Position numbers and translations under genes: made by a program. The notes below the pieces were generated by a model that was given only the letters and a program-made list of their open reading frames with translations, made no database searches and had not been told where the DNA came from. From Schizosaccharomyces osmophilus (lineage: Eukaryota; Ascomycota; Schizosaccharomycetes; Schizosaccharomycetales; Schizosaccharomycetaceae): DNA of 64,000 nucleotides. Where the stretch lies: NCBI RefSeq assembly GCF_027921745.1, contig NC_079239.1, forward strand, positions 1,019,501 to 1,083,500, read 5' to 3'. Of the stretch, positions 10,217-20,601 are shown piece after piece. The number at the start of each line of letters is the position of its first letter. The stretch's first letter is position 1.

Positions 10217-10873
10217 ACTCTTCAGCTTGTTTTTATTTTCTTTATTTTCTAACCGTGTTAGTTTAAGAGCATTTTTTAAATCTTGTACTTGCTAATTATA
10301 ACCTTTTTTCCCCTTCATTATTTCTGTTCATTGTACGTTTGCTTATCCATGTTGGTTTTTTGGTTTAGCTAGACTTTTCGAAAGCTAGCTTCAGCTCTAT
10401 CTATCCTTCTCATCATGCGTCGATAGTTTTCTCAATCTTTATAATGATTTGTTTCCCTTGACCTCTACTTTAGCTAGGCAATTATCCTTCAGTCTTACAC
10501 CCATCCAAAGTTTTCTTATTAGCCTTCATGATTCTTTCTCCTACATCACAATACATCGTGTGTCAATAGAAAAAAAAATGTTTTCCTAGATACTTTTACT
10601 ATGGCTACCCACGTTAAAAATGAATCGCAAATTTAAGAATTCCCAATGGTAAACACGTCTTGATTCATCTGTTCACGATTTTGTTTGATGATCAATGTTT
10701 CATTCCTGAGAAGAAAACTGAAAAAAAAAGAAACTCATAAATTAATAAATAAATACCTCCTCTTAAACATAGCATCCGTTGACCACTGTAACGAAAACAT
10801 ATATAAAAAACCATATAGCAGTTTCGGTAGACTACTAAAAAAATAGAAAATCGATTTGTCTTTTTGTTTTTTA
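10217..10873. other. Convergent 3' intergenic region
   Basis: T-rich spacer between convergent pps1 and the G-patch gene. The TATA-like ATATATAAAA near 10800 is oriented toward neither gene start. No RNA gene or ORF of note. Confidence 0.5.
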
Positions 10874-11464
10874 TTACTCCAATCCGCGTTTGTTGTTTTT
10901 CACCACCGCAGCAACAGGGTCTGTAATGCCTTGATTATCAGATCCAAGACCCATACCACCACTCCAGCCCATACTTTCAAGCAACTTTTTACCTTTTCCT
11001 CCTTGAATAATTGGAGCAGAGGAGCCAACAACTTGGCCATCCAATTGGCGCTTGGAAGTAAGGCTAGTTTCTTTCTTAACAGTTTTGACCTTTTTGTGCT
11101 TCCTAGATGAGTCAGGTAGCTCTTGAAGTTTGCTTTTTCTCTTCTTATGGATTTTTACGTCTGTTCCAAGAGCATAGTGACGGTCATGCTCAACAAGGCT
11201 CAACATATCAGCTTCATGATCGGGAATTTGTTCCATGTAATCGTTCCTTGCACTTTTCTTGCCAAACAAAGCTTGGAACTTTGAGTAAGCATCTTCATCG
11301 CTAAGATGTCTTTTTCCTTTTTTTCTTTTATTGGGGACAACTTTGTTTTTTCTTGGAATAGGTTTTGACTGAACTTTCGCAGATTGTATTTTTGCAGATT
11401 GAGCTTCTGCACTCTCCCACTGCTTTGAAGAAATGGGAACTCCGTCATCGATAATAACTGCCAT
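10874..11464 (-). CDS. Small G-patch protein
   Basis: Single-exon 196-residue basic nuclear protein, start MAVIIDDGVPISSKQWESAE. The middle has several Lys/Arg clusters (PRKNKVVPNKRKKGKR, HKKRKSK, RKHKKVKTVKK). The C-terminus carries a G-patch, GKKLLESMGWSGGMGLG then an ITDPV tail (about residues 155-190), the motif that docks to DEAH-box RNA helicases of the Prp2/Prp43 type. An R3H-like region may precede it. Position and domain match S. pombe SPCC1442.13c. Likely role: helicase cofactor in ribosome biogenesis or splicing (inference from family). Confidence 0.82.
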   Translation of the reverse strand: MAVIIDDGVPISSKQWESAEAQSAKIQSAKVQSKPIPRKNKVVPNKRKKGKRHLSDEDAYSKFQALFGKKSARNDYMEQIPDHEADMLSLVEHDRHYALGTDVKIHKKRKSKLQELPDSSRKHKKVKTVKKETSLTSKRQLDGQVVGSSAPIIQGGKGKKLLESMGWSGGMGLGSDNQGITDPVAAVVKNNKRGLE

Positions 11465-12364
11465 ATTCGAAGAATTAATTCAATTTGTATACCAGAATTC
11501 TTATCAACGCCACGATGCAAAAAGAAATTGATCTTCTCTAGTCCTTGAGTAGCTAGAAACTGTAAACTGTGAATAACGTATCCCAAATGCTGGCATTGAT
11601 TAAAACATGAAATCAAATAACTATCACTTTGTCGTATTTCACAGATTATCCCAAGAAATGGTTTTCTACTCTGTCGCGCCCATATCCAAAGTCGGTGCAA
11701 ATGGCTTATGGTAGCAATGTTACCTCAGCATGGGCAAAACTTTGGATATGTAAATAATACTAAAAATTGGTGTCTCACATGCAAGTTATCTTACTTATAT
11801 AAAACCATAATTCAATAGAACAAAGAAATAGTCTAGCTGTGGCACCAATGACGATAATTCTTACAATGGATGCATTGCTGGTATTGCATTATTAGCTTTC
11901 TTTCATACTTGCAACACGAATTTGGAAAAATCACAACCCACAGGAACCTTTGAGAATGTAAATAGGAAACGATCACACTAACAAGTCATAGGTTAGAGGG
12001 TTAGCTTCGAGTTGATTGATGTTTCAGTATAGTACCATTCAAAGTTTTCGTGTGATGTTTAAGTGGTAACCAAAAATTTGAATTGTATTTTATGGTTCAA
12101 GAATGGGAATCGTATATTCAAATAGCCAAATAAGATATCCACATTGCAAATGCAAGAAATTTAAACATTTTTTGAAAACTTACTGTTAAAAAAATGCAGT
12201 GTGGAAAGAGCTTTTTGATTTCACCTTTTACCGTGAAATACCAACATGAGAATTAGGAGTGGAGTAATTGAGAATATAGATAGATTCAATTATCTTGTAA
12301 CGTCAAGGTATTTTCTTCCTTCATTGCCGGCATCAACGCATTACCTAGATTTCATGACAATCGT
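11465..12364. other. Intergenic region, no gene seen
   Basis: 900 bp of AT-rich DNA between two minus-strand genes: upstream part of the G-patch gene and 3' side of hnt1. Checked for TGATGA/CTGA boxes, tRNA arms and conserved-looking frames; none convincing. Confidence 0.5.
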
Positions 12365-12766
12365 TTACTGCAAACGGGAGCGAATTTCATTACCAAGTTC
12401 TGCCAAATCTTCCTTGGAAGTAGGATAAGTAGGCCAACCGACACCCAAACCGTATTCCTCATTGGGCTTGGGAATGATGTGGAAATGAACGTGGTCCACA
12501 AACTGATGAGCTATACGACCGTTGTTCTGCAGAAAGTTGTAGTTCTCAGCACCAATGGCCTTGGCTACCTTCTTGGAAACAGGAAGAATATCAGCCAAGC
12601 TCTCGTCACTCAAGCCTGTTAATTTTTCAGAGTGCTCTTTCGGGATTACTAGAGCATGGCCTTTAGCGGTAGGGGAAATGTCAAGAAAAGAGAGAGTCTT
12701 TGCGGTCTCTGCAAGCTTCACACAAGGAATATCTCCGCGAATAATTTTACAAAAGATGCAACTCAT
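12365..12766 (-). CDS. hnt1: HIT-family adenosine 5'-monophosphoramidase
   Basis: 133-residue histidine-triad nucleotide-binding protein of the Hint branch, which hydrolyses purine phosphoramidates such as AMP-NH2. It starts MSCIFCKIIRGDIPCVKL, the classic Hint N-terminus, contains the SPTAKGHALVIPKEH loop, and ends the catalytic domain with DHVHFHIIPKP, the HxHxH triad. Length is normal for the family. Single exon. Located as S. pombe SPCC1442.14c between the G-patch gene and cox18. Confidence 0.94.
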   Translation of the reverse strand: MSCIFCKIIRGDIPCVKLAETAKTLSFLDISPTAKGHALVIPKEHSEKLTGLSDESLADILPVSKKVAKAIGAENYNFLQNNGRIAHQFVDHVHFHIIPKPNEEYGLGVGWPTYPTSKEDLAELGNEIRSRLQ

Positions 12767-13213
12767 ATTTTGTTGTTCTAGGAAAATTCAGGCTATTTCG
12801 GTCACCTATTATATATGTCACCACTTGTTACTTTTATGAGTATCGAAAATATTGTCTTAAAGCAACAGCGTTTGTTTATATCCTATTTTTTGCAAATTCA
12901 TGTAGAAAATTGAAATTAATAAATGATAGAGTACCACGAAGAAGTAGACCATTTATATAAAGAAATTGTAAGGTCGTTCATCTTTGGGTAAACCGGCTTG
13001 GAAATGTTTGTAGAGGATAGGTTTATGAAAAGTTTCACCATACAAATGAAGTGCTAAGATCTTGGCATTCATGCGTAGTAATGATTGTATCTTTTAAGAA
13101 AGGTGTCCCTCCAAATAGTCAAATTCGACCACGGCATGTTAGGGTATATCTAGATCAAAAGAAAATTTCCCTATAAATTGACGGTAAAACCCCATATATT
13201 CTCTTTCCTAAGC
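12767..13213. other. hnt1 promoter / cox18 3' region
   Basis: AT-rich spacer between same-strand genes; nothing beyond expected promoter and 3'UTR sequence. Confidence 0.5.
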
Positions 13214-13885
13214 TTAGTTAGGTTTTCCTTTTTTCTGTGCCTTTAGGGGACGCAAAACCAAACGAGGATCTCCTTGTTTAAACATATTCCGTAAACAGAT
13301 ATTTTGCACAAGGGAGTAAATAGCAGATGTCGTCCAGTACAACGATAAAGCTGTAGAAGTTTTGAAAGCCATGAATGAGACGGCAAAGGCGGACAGAATA
13401 CCAGCTGTGTTGAAGATTCGCAGTAGCCGGGAATCCTGCGGCCTCCGAAGAATGGACATATTGGTTAGATAGGTACATGCTAGAATGGCCGGTAAAACTC
13501 CAAGTGGATCAGGCATAGTCAAGTCGGGAAACCAAAGCATGCCCTCAGTGGACATGCTATCCGGAGACACCTCTACGGCCTTACGAAGTTGAAAAGACGC
13601 AAAGGCGAACAAGGGTAGTTGCGTAAAAGGCAACGCGTAAAGCTTAACTGGATGACAACTAAGCCTCTTATATATCTTACTCCGAAACGTTTTATATGCT
13701 TTGTCGTCCGGGCATCTCTTTTTTGCTTCCTTTAACAAAGGTTGAACTTGACCATACCTGCGTGCAGTTTTTATGCTATAAATAGCTAAAGGCAATGTAA
13801 TCGTGGAACGAAGAAAAATTGCCATCGCAGGAATTTCAAAACACCATGGCATATACGCATGGCAGTTTAATAACGTTTGCAACAT
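13214..13885 (-). CDS. cox18: Cox18/Oxa1-family mitochondrial insertase
   Basis: 223-residue inner-membrane insertase of the YidC/Oxa1/Alb3 family, needed to export the Cox2 C-terminal domain during cytochrome c oxidase assembly. Membrane segments are visible at about residues 15-35, 92-112, 135-155 and 165-195. Family hallmarks include IFLRSTITLPLAIYSIKTARR near the start and MLWFPDLTMPDPLGVLPAIL in the middle (compare Oxa1 'WF.DLT..DP'). It is shorter than most Oxa1 proteins, as Cox18 usually is in this genus, and has no obvious long presequence. Position equals S. pombe SPCC1442.15c. Confidence 0.86.
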   Translation of the reverse strand: MLQTLLNCHAYMPWCFEIPAMAIFLRSTITLPLAIYSIKTARRYGQVQPLLKEAKKRCPDDKAYKTFRSKIYKRLSCHPVKLYALPFTQLPLFAFASFQLRKAVEVSPDSMSTEGMLWFPDLTMPDPLGVLPAILACTYLTNMSILRRPQDSRLLRIFNTAGILSAFAVSFMAFKTSTALSLYWTTSAIYSLVQNICLRNMFKQGDPRLVLRPLKAQKKGKPN

Positions 13886-14431
13886 TTTCTTCGCGGTTCA
13901 CCGGCCAAGCAGGTTTTCTTGATTAATATTGTCTAATGAATGAAATGTTTGATTGACTTCGACACTTTATAAAGTAAAAGAACTGGTAAAAGCAAGGACT
14001 CTTATGCTCAATCCAATTTTTTTTAATTAGCGCGGGTAATGTCTTCCTTTGGATGGGCACGCGGTATTCATTTTATTTTTTGAAGGAATTTTCGTGTTTT
14101 GTTTTTTCAATATATATATGTAAGTAAGGAAAAATCCTTCGGTATATTTGATTTAAAGTATTTCATCCGTAATGTTGGAAAAACGCCTACCTTTGACAAC
14201 ATGGTTTCAACTGTTTCTGATCAATGATACTACCTTTCGTCGACGTGATTTGCTTTTGTAAATTGTCACTAAATTAAGAACTACGAATCGAAAAGTCGTC
14301 AAAACAGAACATTAACATTTGCACTTCACTCAATTGCCCTGATCCTCATCAAAGCAGATTGTAAATAACTTAAAATAATCTTTCAAATATATAAATTATC
14401 GTTACTCTTAAATTATATCAGTATCACAGAT
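13886..14431. other. Intergenic region, no gene seen
   Basis: Promoter side of cox18 and 3' side of zta1. AT-rich with short palindromes only. No RNA motif found. Confidence 0.5.
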
Positions 14432-15421
14432 TTAAGCATCCGTCAAGTCTTCGTTACAAGAAAGCAAAAGTTTACCAGTAGTAGCTCTGCTTTGGAACTT
14501 ATCATGAGCTTCCTTAGCCTCTTCTAATTTCCAAGTGTGATGGATGGCAATATTCAGCTTGTGTTTTATAATTTCGTCCCAAAGCTTGCTTGTGTAACGG
14601 TCAAATGTTTCTCCAGAGTCTAAATATCCAAAAAGGGTAGGACGAACAACTTTGATGCATTTAGAAGTAATCAAATTAAAAGGCACAGATTCGATTATTC
14701 CACTTGCATTACCAAAGGTTACAAAGGTACCACCGTTACGGAGTGAGCTTATGGACGCTTTCATGGTATCTTTGCCGACAGAGTCAAAAGAAGCATGCGC
14801 ACCTTTACCGCCAGTTATTTGGAGAGATAAATCAACAACTTCTTGGTATGAGCAGGAAAACTCTGCTCCATTCTGAAGAGCAAGACTTCGTTTTTCAGGA
14901 CTTGAAGCAGTTGCAATAACGTGCACACCTCTACGTTTTAACATTTGGCATAAAAGTAGACCTACTCCTCCTGCAGCCGCGTGCACAATAACATAGTCTC
15001 CACTTTGTACCGGATATGCTTGTTCAATTAGTGCCAGGACGGTTATTCCTTGAAGTAAAGAAGCAGCAGCAACCTTGAGAGAAATTCCCTCTGGTACCTT
15101 GGCGGCTAAGACGGGAGGAACAAGATTGTATTGACCGTAAGAACCAGACATCGTCAAGTAAACAACACGGTCTCCAACCTTGAAGTTTTTGCTGCAAGTA
15201 GGACCCACTTCAGTAACAATACCTGATCCTTCTTTACCGGGCACAGAAGGCAGAGGAACAGGATACAATCCGGTTCTGCAATAAGTATCAATGTAATTTA
15301 TGCCCGCATATGCATCTTTCACTAATAGCATGTCTCCGTCAACTTTAGGGATTTCGCGTTTTACATATTGTAAGACGGAAGAGGGTCCGTATTTAGAGAA
15401 TTCAACAAGATAGTTTGACAT
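14432..15421 (-). CDS. zta1: Zeta-crystallin-like NADPH:quinone oxidoreductase
   Basis: 329-residue medium-chain dehydrogenase/reductase without structural zinc ligands, quinone oxidoreductase branch (Zta1/QOR). The N-terminal GroES-like fold has YAGINYIDTYCRTGLYP and VPGKEGSGIVTEVG. The NADPH site is HAAAGGVGLLLCQMLKRRG near residues 148-166, with the AxxGGVG fingerprint. The C-terminal segment ATTGKLLLSCNEDLTDA closes the fold. Zta1 proteins reduce quinones, act on alkenals in oxidative stress and bind AU-rich RNA. Single exon; start is the only ATG fitting the family N-terminus. Position equals S. pombe SPCC1442.16c. Confidence 0.93.
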   Translation of the reverse strand: MSNYLVEFSKYGPSSVLQYVKREIPKVDGDMLLVKDAYAGINYIDTYCRTGLYPVPLPSVPGKEGSGIVTEVGPTCSKNFKVGDRVVYLTMSGSYGQYNLVPPVLAAKVPEGISLKVAAASLLQGITVLALIEQAYPVQSGDYVIVHAAAGGVGLLLCQMLKRRGVHVIATASSPEKRSLALQNGAEFSCSYQEVVDLSLQITGGKGAHASFDSVGKDTMKASISSLRNGGTFVTFGNASGIIESVPFNLITSKCIKVVRPTLFGYLDSGETFDRYTSKLWDEIIKHKLNIAIHHTWKLEEAKEAHDKFQSRATTGKLLLSCNEDLTDA

Positions 15422-16158
15422 CTTTGGTTATACTCACTATGGAATGTTCAAGAGTCAAGGAACGTGCAGTATCCAGTACCTCGCAGTTAATATATAGTAA
15501 AAGGATGTTCGGAAAGCGGAAATTGCATTTGTCATAAGATATTACTAATGCTTTGATACACTCATCAGATTGCGGTAAAATATTACGGAAGAATCCTTTT
15601 TAAACAACGACAGTTTTAACAAAGAAAACTACTTTATCTACTTTAAAACAACAATATTATTTACGAAGTTGGAAGTACGAATTTTCAGATTGGAAGATTC
15701 GACTGATCTGGCTTAATAAATCGAGTCGTCGTTTATTTAGCTACTTCAAGTCACTGGACTCTGAAAATACTTATAGAAGACATTAAATAGAGTTCAATGT
15801 ATACATATATAACTTTTTCAATCCATAAACTTACTTAGTGAACCAGATCCCTGGATGCTACACTATATATTTTATTAATTCTAAAAGCATCCAAATATGT
15901 ATACAATTCATATACAGTTGTAAGTATATTTTCTCATTACAAGTGAGATTTCGTCTGTGACAGCATCATTAAATTATTTATACATTAGAGCAACATGAGA
16001 TTTGTGTGGAAAAACTACAAGAAAAAAAATTGCTTGGCTTCCTAGAGAAGTAAAGTCAATAGAACTCGAAATTGAGACATGCAGCGATATAGTCGAATCG
16101 TATATTATTCGTAACTCATTCATTATGTTAGTAGAGGATGAAAGATAATAAAGAAAAG
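15422..16158. other. zta1 promoter / ist1 3' region
   Basis: AT-rich spacer. A TATATA-containing element lies near 15491-15497, about 70 bp upstream of the minus-strand zta1 start, and could be its TATA box. Nothing else recognised. Confidence 0.5.
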
Positions 16159-17081
16159 CTAAGTACGTTTCAAACTTTCTAAGCGAGCCGCTAATTCTTC
16201 AAAACTTGGCGGCTTATTCGAGTCGGGTTGTATTGGGTGAACAGTATTTTTCGCAGCAGGCGGAGAGTGAGAGCTGGGAGCATGTTTTGGAATTGTATGA
16301 GAGTTAGCAATCCCACTAGAAGGAACCCTAGATGCGGAAGAAGTAGACTGAGGGAGATCAGTCGTCTTGGATGCCTCATCCTGGGTTGATGATGGTGCTG
16401 ACGTATCTTGAGACGATGGAGCTAATGGAAGCAATTCCTCTACTTCTTTCGAAGAAGGAATCTCTTCCTTTCGGTATTCTTCAGGGAAATACGTCCGTCG
16501 TAGTTCTTCAATATAGCCATTTACCAACTCTTCAGATGGAATAGGAGGATATAATAGCTTGTAAAACTAAATTCGTAAAATGTTAGTCCAAGTATAACAA
16601 ACGGAGAATCTTGACTTACTTGCTCATCATTTTTGGATAAGTCAGGATCCGTTAGTTGAGTAAATTCCTTGCCATAAAGCCTTACTAAGTAGTCATGTAC
16701 CTGTTTCATAAAGGTTAGTTTCTTGTTTTCATTTTCTTGCTGACCTACAAATTTTAACTCTTTAATGGGTAATTGAGGAGCTGCAGCAAGGACGTGATAC
16801 AAAGACGATTTCCAAGGTGCTTCAGGTTCAAATCCACGTTTTTCCAATATAGAAGTACGATTGGCAAGAATCTCTGCATCTACCTGCAATAATTCAAGCA
16901 ATTCCATGTATACATCTTGCATAATCAACGGTTCCACTCGAGCTCGAGCTAAAGTTGATGAATAGGTTTTTAATCCAAAGGCTACTGTTCTCCTCGCTTG
17001 TTTTGCAAGAGCCTCTTCTTTTTTCCTTAGAATTTCCAGTCTAGTAGCAGCCAATTTTAGTTGTAGTTGAAGTTTCGACAT
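16159..17081 (-). CDS. Ist1-family ESCRT-III regulator (two exons)
   Basis: Exons 17081-16620 and 16566-16159 give about 289 residues, with a 53-nt intron (GTAAGT donor, ACTAAC branch, ATTTAG acceptor). The start is placed at the inner ATG (17081), because the family begins KLQLQLKLAATRLEILRKKEE; an ATG 36 nt upstream in frame is possible but unlike the family. Residues 1-165 form the Ist1 (DUF292) helical domain. A Ser/Pro-rich linker follows, and the last 15 residues, FEELAARLESLKRT, match an MIT-interacting motif (ExxLxxRLxxLK), which would bind Vps4. Role: modulation of Vps4/ESCRT-III in multivesicular-body sorting. Confidence 0.85.
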
Positions 17082-17839
17082 AATGGTTGCAGTTCTCTGT
17101 AAAACCCCGATGGCCACGTTTTCTTTTTGTTTTTGAAAAGATAGATTCTATTGTCTTTTTGTTTAAATCACCAGCAGATGTGCCTTTCAAGCGAGGCTCC
17201 TTCTTGTTGTTTATACGGTTTGGTCACGTATATAAGCTACATCTTAACGCTCTCTTCTGTTTTTAAATTTGGAATTTCAAGTCCGTTTCTTCAGTTCAAA
17301 TTATTTTTAGTTTAATGTAAATTATATGAATGAGCTGGCCTCCTTCAATGCTGCTTTCTGAGAGTAAATAAAAGATTCAGAGATTCGGCGATGGCTTTGT
17401 GCTCCACGCCATAGTTTCACTACAAAGCTTCTCTAGCATGTTATAAAATAGATGCAGTCTGAAAACCGAGATTTTTAACCGGCTTCTGTCAACATGCCTG
17501 ATCCTCCCTTTTGAGTTCGACTATTCATAATCATTATATTATAAACCGAGCAGGATTCAGTTACGCGGCTTTTCATTAAGCAAAAAAAAAGGAAAAGAAA
17601 GAGGAAGAGACGATATACGCCGAATTCGATCATGTCTAATGGCTACTTGAACCACTTATGGAGAACAAGAATAAAACGAAATTCAATTCATTTAATTTAA
17701 TTTAAAAGTTAGAAACCTTTAGATGCTTGAGATGATTCTTTGTTAAACGCTGTGTCCTGTCTCATATTTTCCATTCTCATTTACTGAGTGTACCAACAAC
17801 TGCCTTTCTTGCCATAATCTTCTTTCTGGGTAAACCAGA
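17082..17839. other. Divergent promoter region ist1/dbp6
   Basis: Shared upstream region of two divergent genes. A purine-rich stretch (17581-17612) and AT-rich DNA; no HomolD/HomolE boxes recognised and no RNA gene. Confidence 0.45.
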
Positions 17840-19651
17840 ATGTCTGTAGAAATTGATGGAAATCCATCTTTTGACGATAAATCAGCAAAGAATAAAAAAT
17901 TAAAAAAGCGGAAAAGAAAAGATGAAGAGAAAAATTCAGAGTCTGATGCTGCCACGTCAACAATTGAGCGTTTAAAGAAGTCAGCTAGTCTTTCCCAAGC
18001 AGCTCAACAGGAAATCAAAAAAAAGAGTGGGAATGAACCGGAAACAGATGTAGAAATGCAAGATGTGGAACAGAATATGCCGTTACATGACCTAACACCA
18101 ATTCCTCAACCTGATATTGATGAACATCTAGAAGAAAAGTCTTTTTCTACTCCCTCTGTTGTTTCCTCTCTTCCAAAGTGGCTATCGCAGCCTATTTTGG
18201 TGGATCCTACTACTACTATCGAAGTTGCATCCCTAAACATCGATAGTAAGCTCGTGGAAAAACTGAATAATCAAAACATTACCCGCGGGTTTGCGGTGCA
18301 ATCATCGGCTCTTCCATTGTTATTAAATGAAGGAAGAGACGGGCCCAACTATACTTATGGAGGTGATCTTTGTGTCAGTGCTGCTACGGGTAGTGGTAAG
18401 ACCCTTGCATACGTTCTTCCTATCGTTCAGTGTCTAAGCAGGCGTATTGTTCCTCGTGTACGATGTGTTGTTATTGTCCCCACTCGTGAGTTAACCATTC
18501 AGGTTACTCGTACGTTTGAAACTATCGGTTCCTGTATGGGGCTTGGAGTTTGTGGATGGACCGGACAAAAGAACTTGCAGCAAGAACAATATCAAATGCT
18601 TGGGGGTTTAGATGGAAGTGGAAGCACAGTGGATATTTTAGTGACAACTCCAGGGCGTTTGGTTGATCACATACAAAACGACAATACCTTCACTTTACAG
18701 CACCTACGTTATCTAGTTATCGATGAAGCGGATCGACTTTTAGACCAGAGTTTTCAAAGTTGGGCTGATGTTGTTATGACAGAAATCGATCACCCAAAGT
18801 GTCTGCAGATGATGGATAACGAGACTTCAAGTCAAAAACAAAATGTAGCCCCATACTTCCTCTCATCATTACCTACCGCTTTACCTCATCATTTGGATTC
18901 CCCTTTACAAAAGCTTGTTTTTTCTGCAACCATGACTCGTGATCCATCTAAGGTTGCAACTCTTCGTCTGCGAGACCCCCGCTTGCTACTTGTGCAAAGC
19001 GAAGGTGTAGATATCGATGATGGAGAAGAGATTGAAGGAGACGCAATTATTTTTTCTGTTCCTCCTACCTTGAAAGAATATCGTGTTTCGGTCAGTGCGG
19101 AGAAGCCTATTCTTTTGCATCAACTTATCCATTCAAACAATCTCAACAATGTTCTTTGCTTTGTTAAATCGAATGAAGGTGCTGCTCGTTTGCACCGCTT
19201 GCTTGAGATTATTAATGGTATTGAAGGAAAAAACTACCCATGTGGTCTGGTTTCGGGTAATCTTTCTCGTGATGAACGGAAAAAGATGCTTAATGGGTTT
19301 GCCTCAGGTGAATTAAAACTTTTGGTATGTTCAGACTTGATGGCTCGTGGTATAGATGTTGCCAATATAGAGCATGTAATTAACTACGATCCTCCGTCGA
19401 GTCTTCGTCGGTATGTCCATAGAATTGGTCGTACTGCTCGTGCTGGAAGAAACGGCTATGCTTGGACACTTGTGCAAGACCACGAAGGTCATCACTTTTC
19501 GAAGCTAGTCAAGCATTTAGGAAGAACACTTCCTCTTCAACGCCTCAGTTTGCATCTGAAAGATTTGCCTGAGGAGAATGTCGAATTGTATGACAATGCT
19601 CTGAATACGCTTCGCACAGAGGTATACGAGTCACGGAAAAGCTCAAAGTAA
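17840..19651 (+). CDS. dbp6: DEAD-box RNA helicase Dbp6
   Basis: 603-residue ATP-dependent RNA helicase for early 60S ribosomal subunit assembly (nucleolar). A charged Lys-rich N-terminus (LKKRKRKDEEK) is followed by the helicase core: motif I AATGSGKT near residue 180, Ia PTRELTIQ, Ib TPGRLVDH, motif II DEAD in VIDEADRLLDQ, motif III SAT, then the second RecA domain with LVCSDLMARGIDVANIEHV and motif VI HRIGRTARAGR. Dbp6-type inserts sit between motifs II and III (residues about 320-350) and before motif IV. Length matches S. pombe Dbp6 (SPCC285.03). Single exon. Confidence 0.92.
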   Translation: MSVEIDGNPSFDDKSAKNKKLKKRKRKDEEKNSESDAATSTIERLKKSASLSQAAQQEIKKKSGNEPETDVEMQDVEQNMPLHDLTPIPQPDIDEHLEEKSFSTPSVVSSLPKWLSQPILVDPTTTIEVASLNIDSKLVEKLNNQNITRGFAVQSSALPLLLNEGRDGPNYTYGGDLCVSAATGSGKTLAYVLPIVQCLSRRIVPRVRCVVIVPTRELTIQVTRTFETIGSCMGLGVCGWTGQKNLQQEQYQMLGGLDGSGSTVDILVTTPGRLVDHIQNDNTFTLQHLRYLVIDEADRLLDQSFQSWADVVMTEIDHPKCLQMMDNETSSQKQNVAPYFLSSLPTALPHHLDSPLQKLVFSATMTRDPSKVATLRLRDPRLLLVQSEGVDIDDGEEIEGDAIIFSVPPTLKEYRVSVSAEKPILLHQLIHSNNLNNVLCFVKSNEGAARLHRLLEIINGIEGKNYPCGLVSGNLSRDERKKMLNGFASGELKLLVCSDLMARGIDVANIEHVINYDPPSSLRRYVHRIGRTARAGRNGYAWTLVQDHEGHHFSKLVKHLGRTLPLQRLSLHLKDLPEENVELYDNALNTLRTEVYESRKSSK

Positions 19652-20244
19652 TACTGAATCTTTCGAGAGAAGAAAAAAACAAAACTATTGGATTAGAAAC
19701 ATATTTATATAAATTGGTTTATTTTGGGGAAATTAGTTTTCATTGCTAAGTTTTGTAGATTAATTCTATTTCACTTTTGGACGGATCCGGATGGTTGGAG
19801 AATGTCTTTGCATTAAAACATTTTATTGAACAGGAAATAAATAAATAAAAAATCATTTATTACGCATCATAACATCTTATATAAATTCTGTCTGCTTCCT
19901 TTCATATAAACCGGCTTGATATCTTCATACATTGATATAAAGCACTAAAACTAACTTTATGTGAATCGTAAGAAGAGTAAAAAAAAAAATTAACAAGAAA
20001 GAAGCCAGCAATTACTTTGGTAGCCGTTTTCATCTACCTTCCTACATGTCGGAGACAATCCATGAAATGATATCTATCGATGGGTATCAATTGACCAGGA
20101 TGTCAAGGTAGATAGCTTTGAAAGAACACCGGATGAGGCTAGCGTAAAATTGTAAAAGGGTTGGAGCACACAAACTTTCCTTCTACCATTACCAAAACTT
20201 TTCTAGTCAAGAACTTGCCTGTTTATTGAGTGAATCTACCCAAG
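19652..20244. other. Intergenic region dbp6-uraH
   Basis: Same-strand spacer holding the dbp6 3'UTR and the hydrolase promoter. No RNA gene seen. Confidence 0.5.
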
Positions 20245-20601
20245 ATGAATCAACCGGCATTTACAGCACACGTTTTGGATACAACTAGAGGTGTTCCTGC
20301 AGAAAATATATCAGTTTCTGTTTTTAAAATCAACCATTCGGGCACAACACTTGCACAAGAGCAACTTGCTACGGCGACAACCAACACCAACGGCCGTGTT
20401 GGTCAATGGAACGTACCATTGAAAGAAGTTGAATCTGGAATTTACAAGTTTCGCTTTGAGACAGGTCCTTATTATGATGCTCTGTCAGTGGAAACCTTTT
20501 ATCCGTATGTCGAACTCACAGTTCATATTAAGAAGGGCCAACATTATCACATTCCACTTCTGCTATCCCCATTTGGATTTACTACGTATCGCGGCTCTTA
20601 A
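20245..20601 (+). CDS. 5-hydroxyisourate hydrolase (transthyretin-like)
   Basis: 118-residue transthyretin-related hydrolase that opens 5-hydroxyisourate, the product of uricase, in purine catabolism. Family signatures are intact: AHVLDTTRGVPAENI at the start (catalytic His and the substrate loop), GRVGQWNVP, and the invariant C-terminal YRGS tetrapeptide. Start taken at ATG 20245, four residues before the conserved His region. Functionally linked to the uricase gene at 38.4-39.3 kb in this window. Position equals S. pombe SPCC285.04. No C-terminal SKL-type signal, since YRGS is the end. Confidence 0.93.
   Translation: MNQPAFTAHVLDTTRGVPAENISVSVFKINHSGTTLAQEQLATATTNTNGRVGQWNVPLKEVESGIYKFRFETGPYYDALSVETFYPYVELTVHIKKGQHYHIPLLLSPFGFTTYRGS

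Noticed and set aside
10400-10720. TGATGA/CTGA pairs in the pps1-G-patch spacer
   Set aside because: Boxes only about 20 nt apart and without a terminal stem or guide.
11200-11700. 166-codon minus-strand ORF overlapping the G-patch gene
   Set aside because: Its second half is the same DNA as the G-patch gene read in another frame; no domain.
15555-15625. TGATGA on the minus strand upstream of zta1
   Set aside because: No D box downstream.
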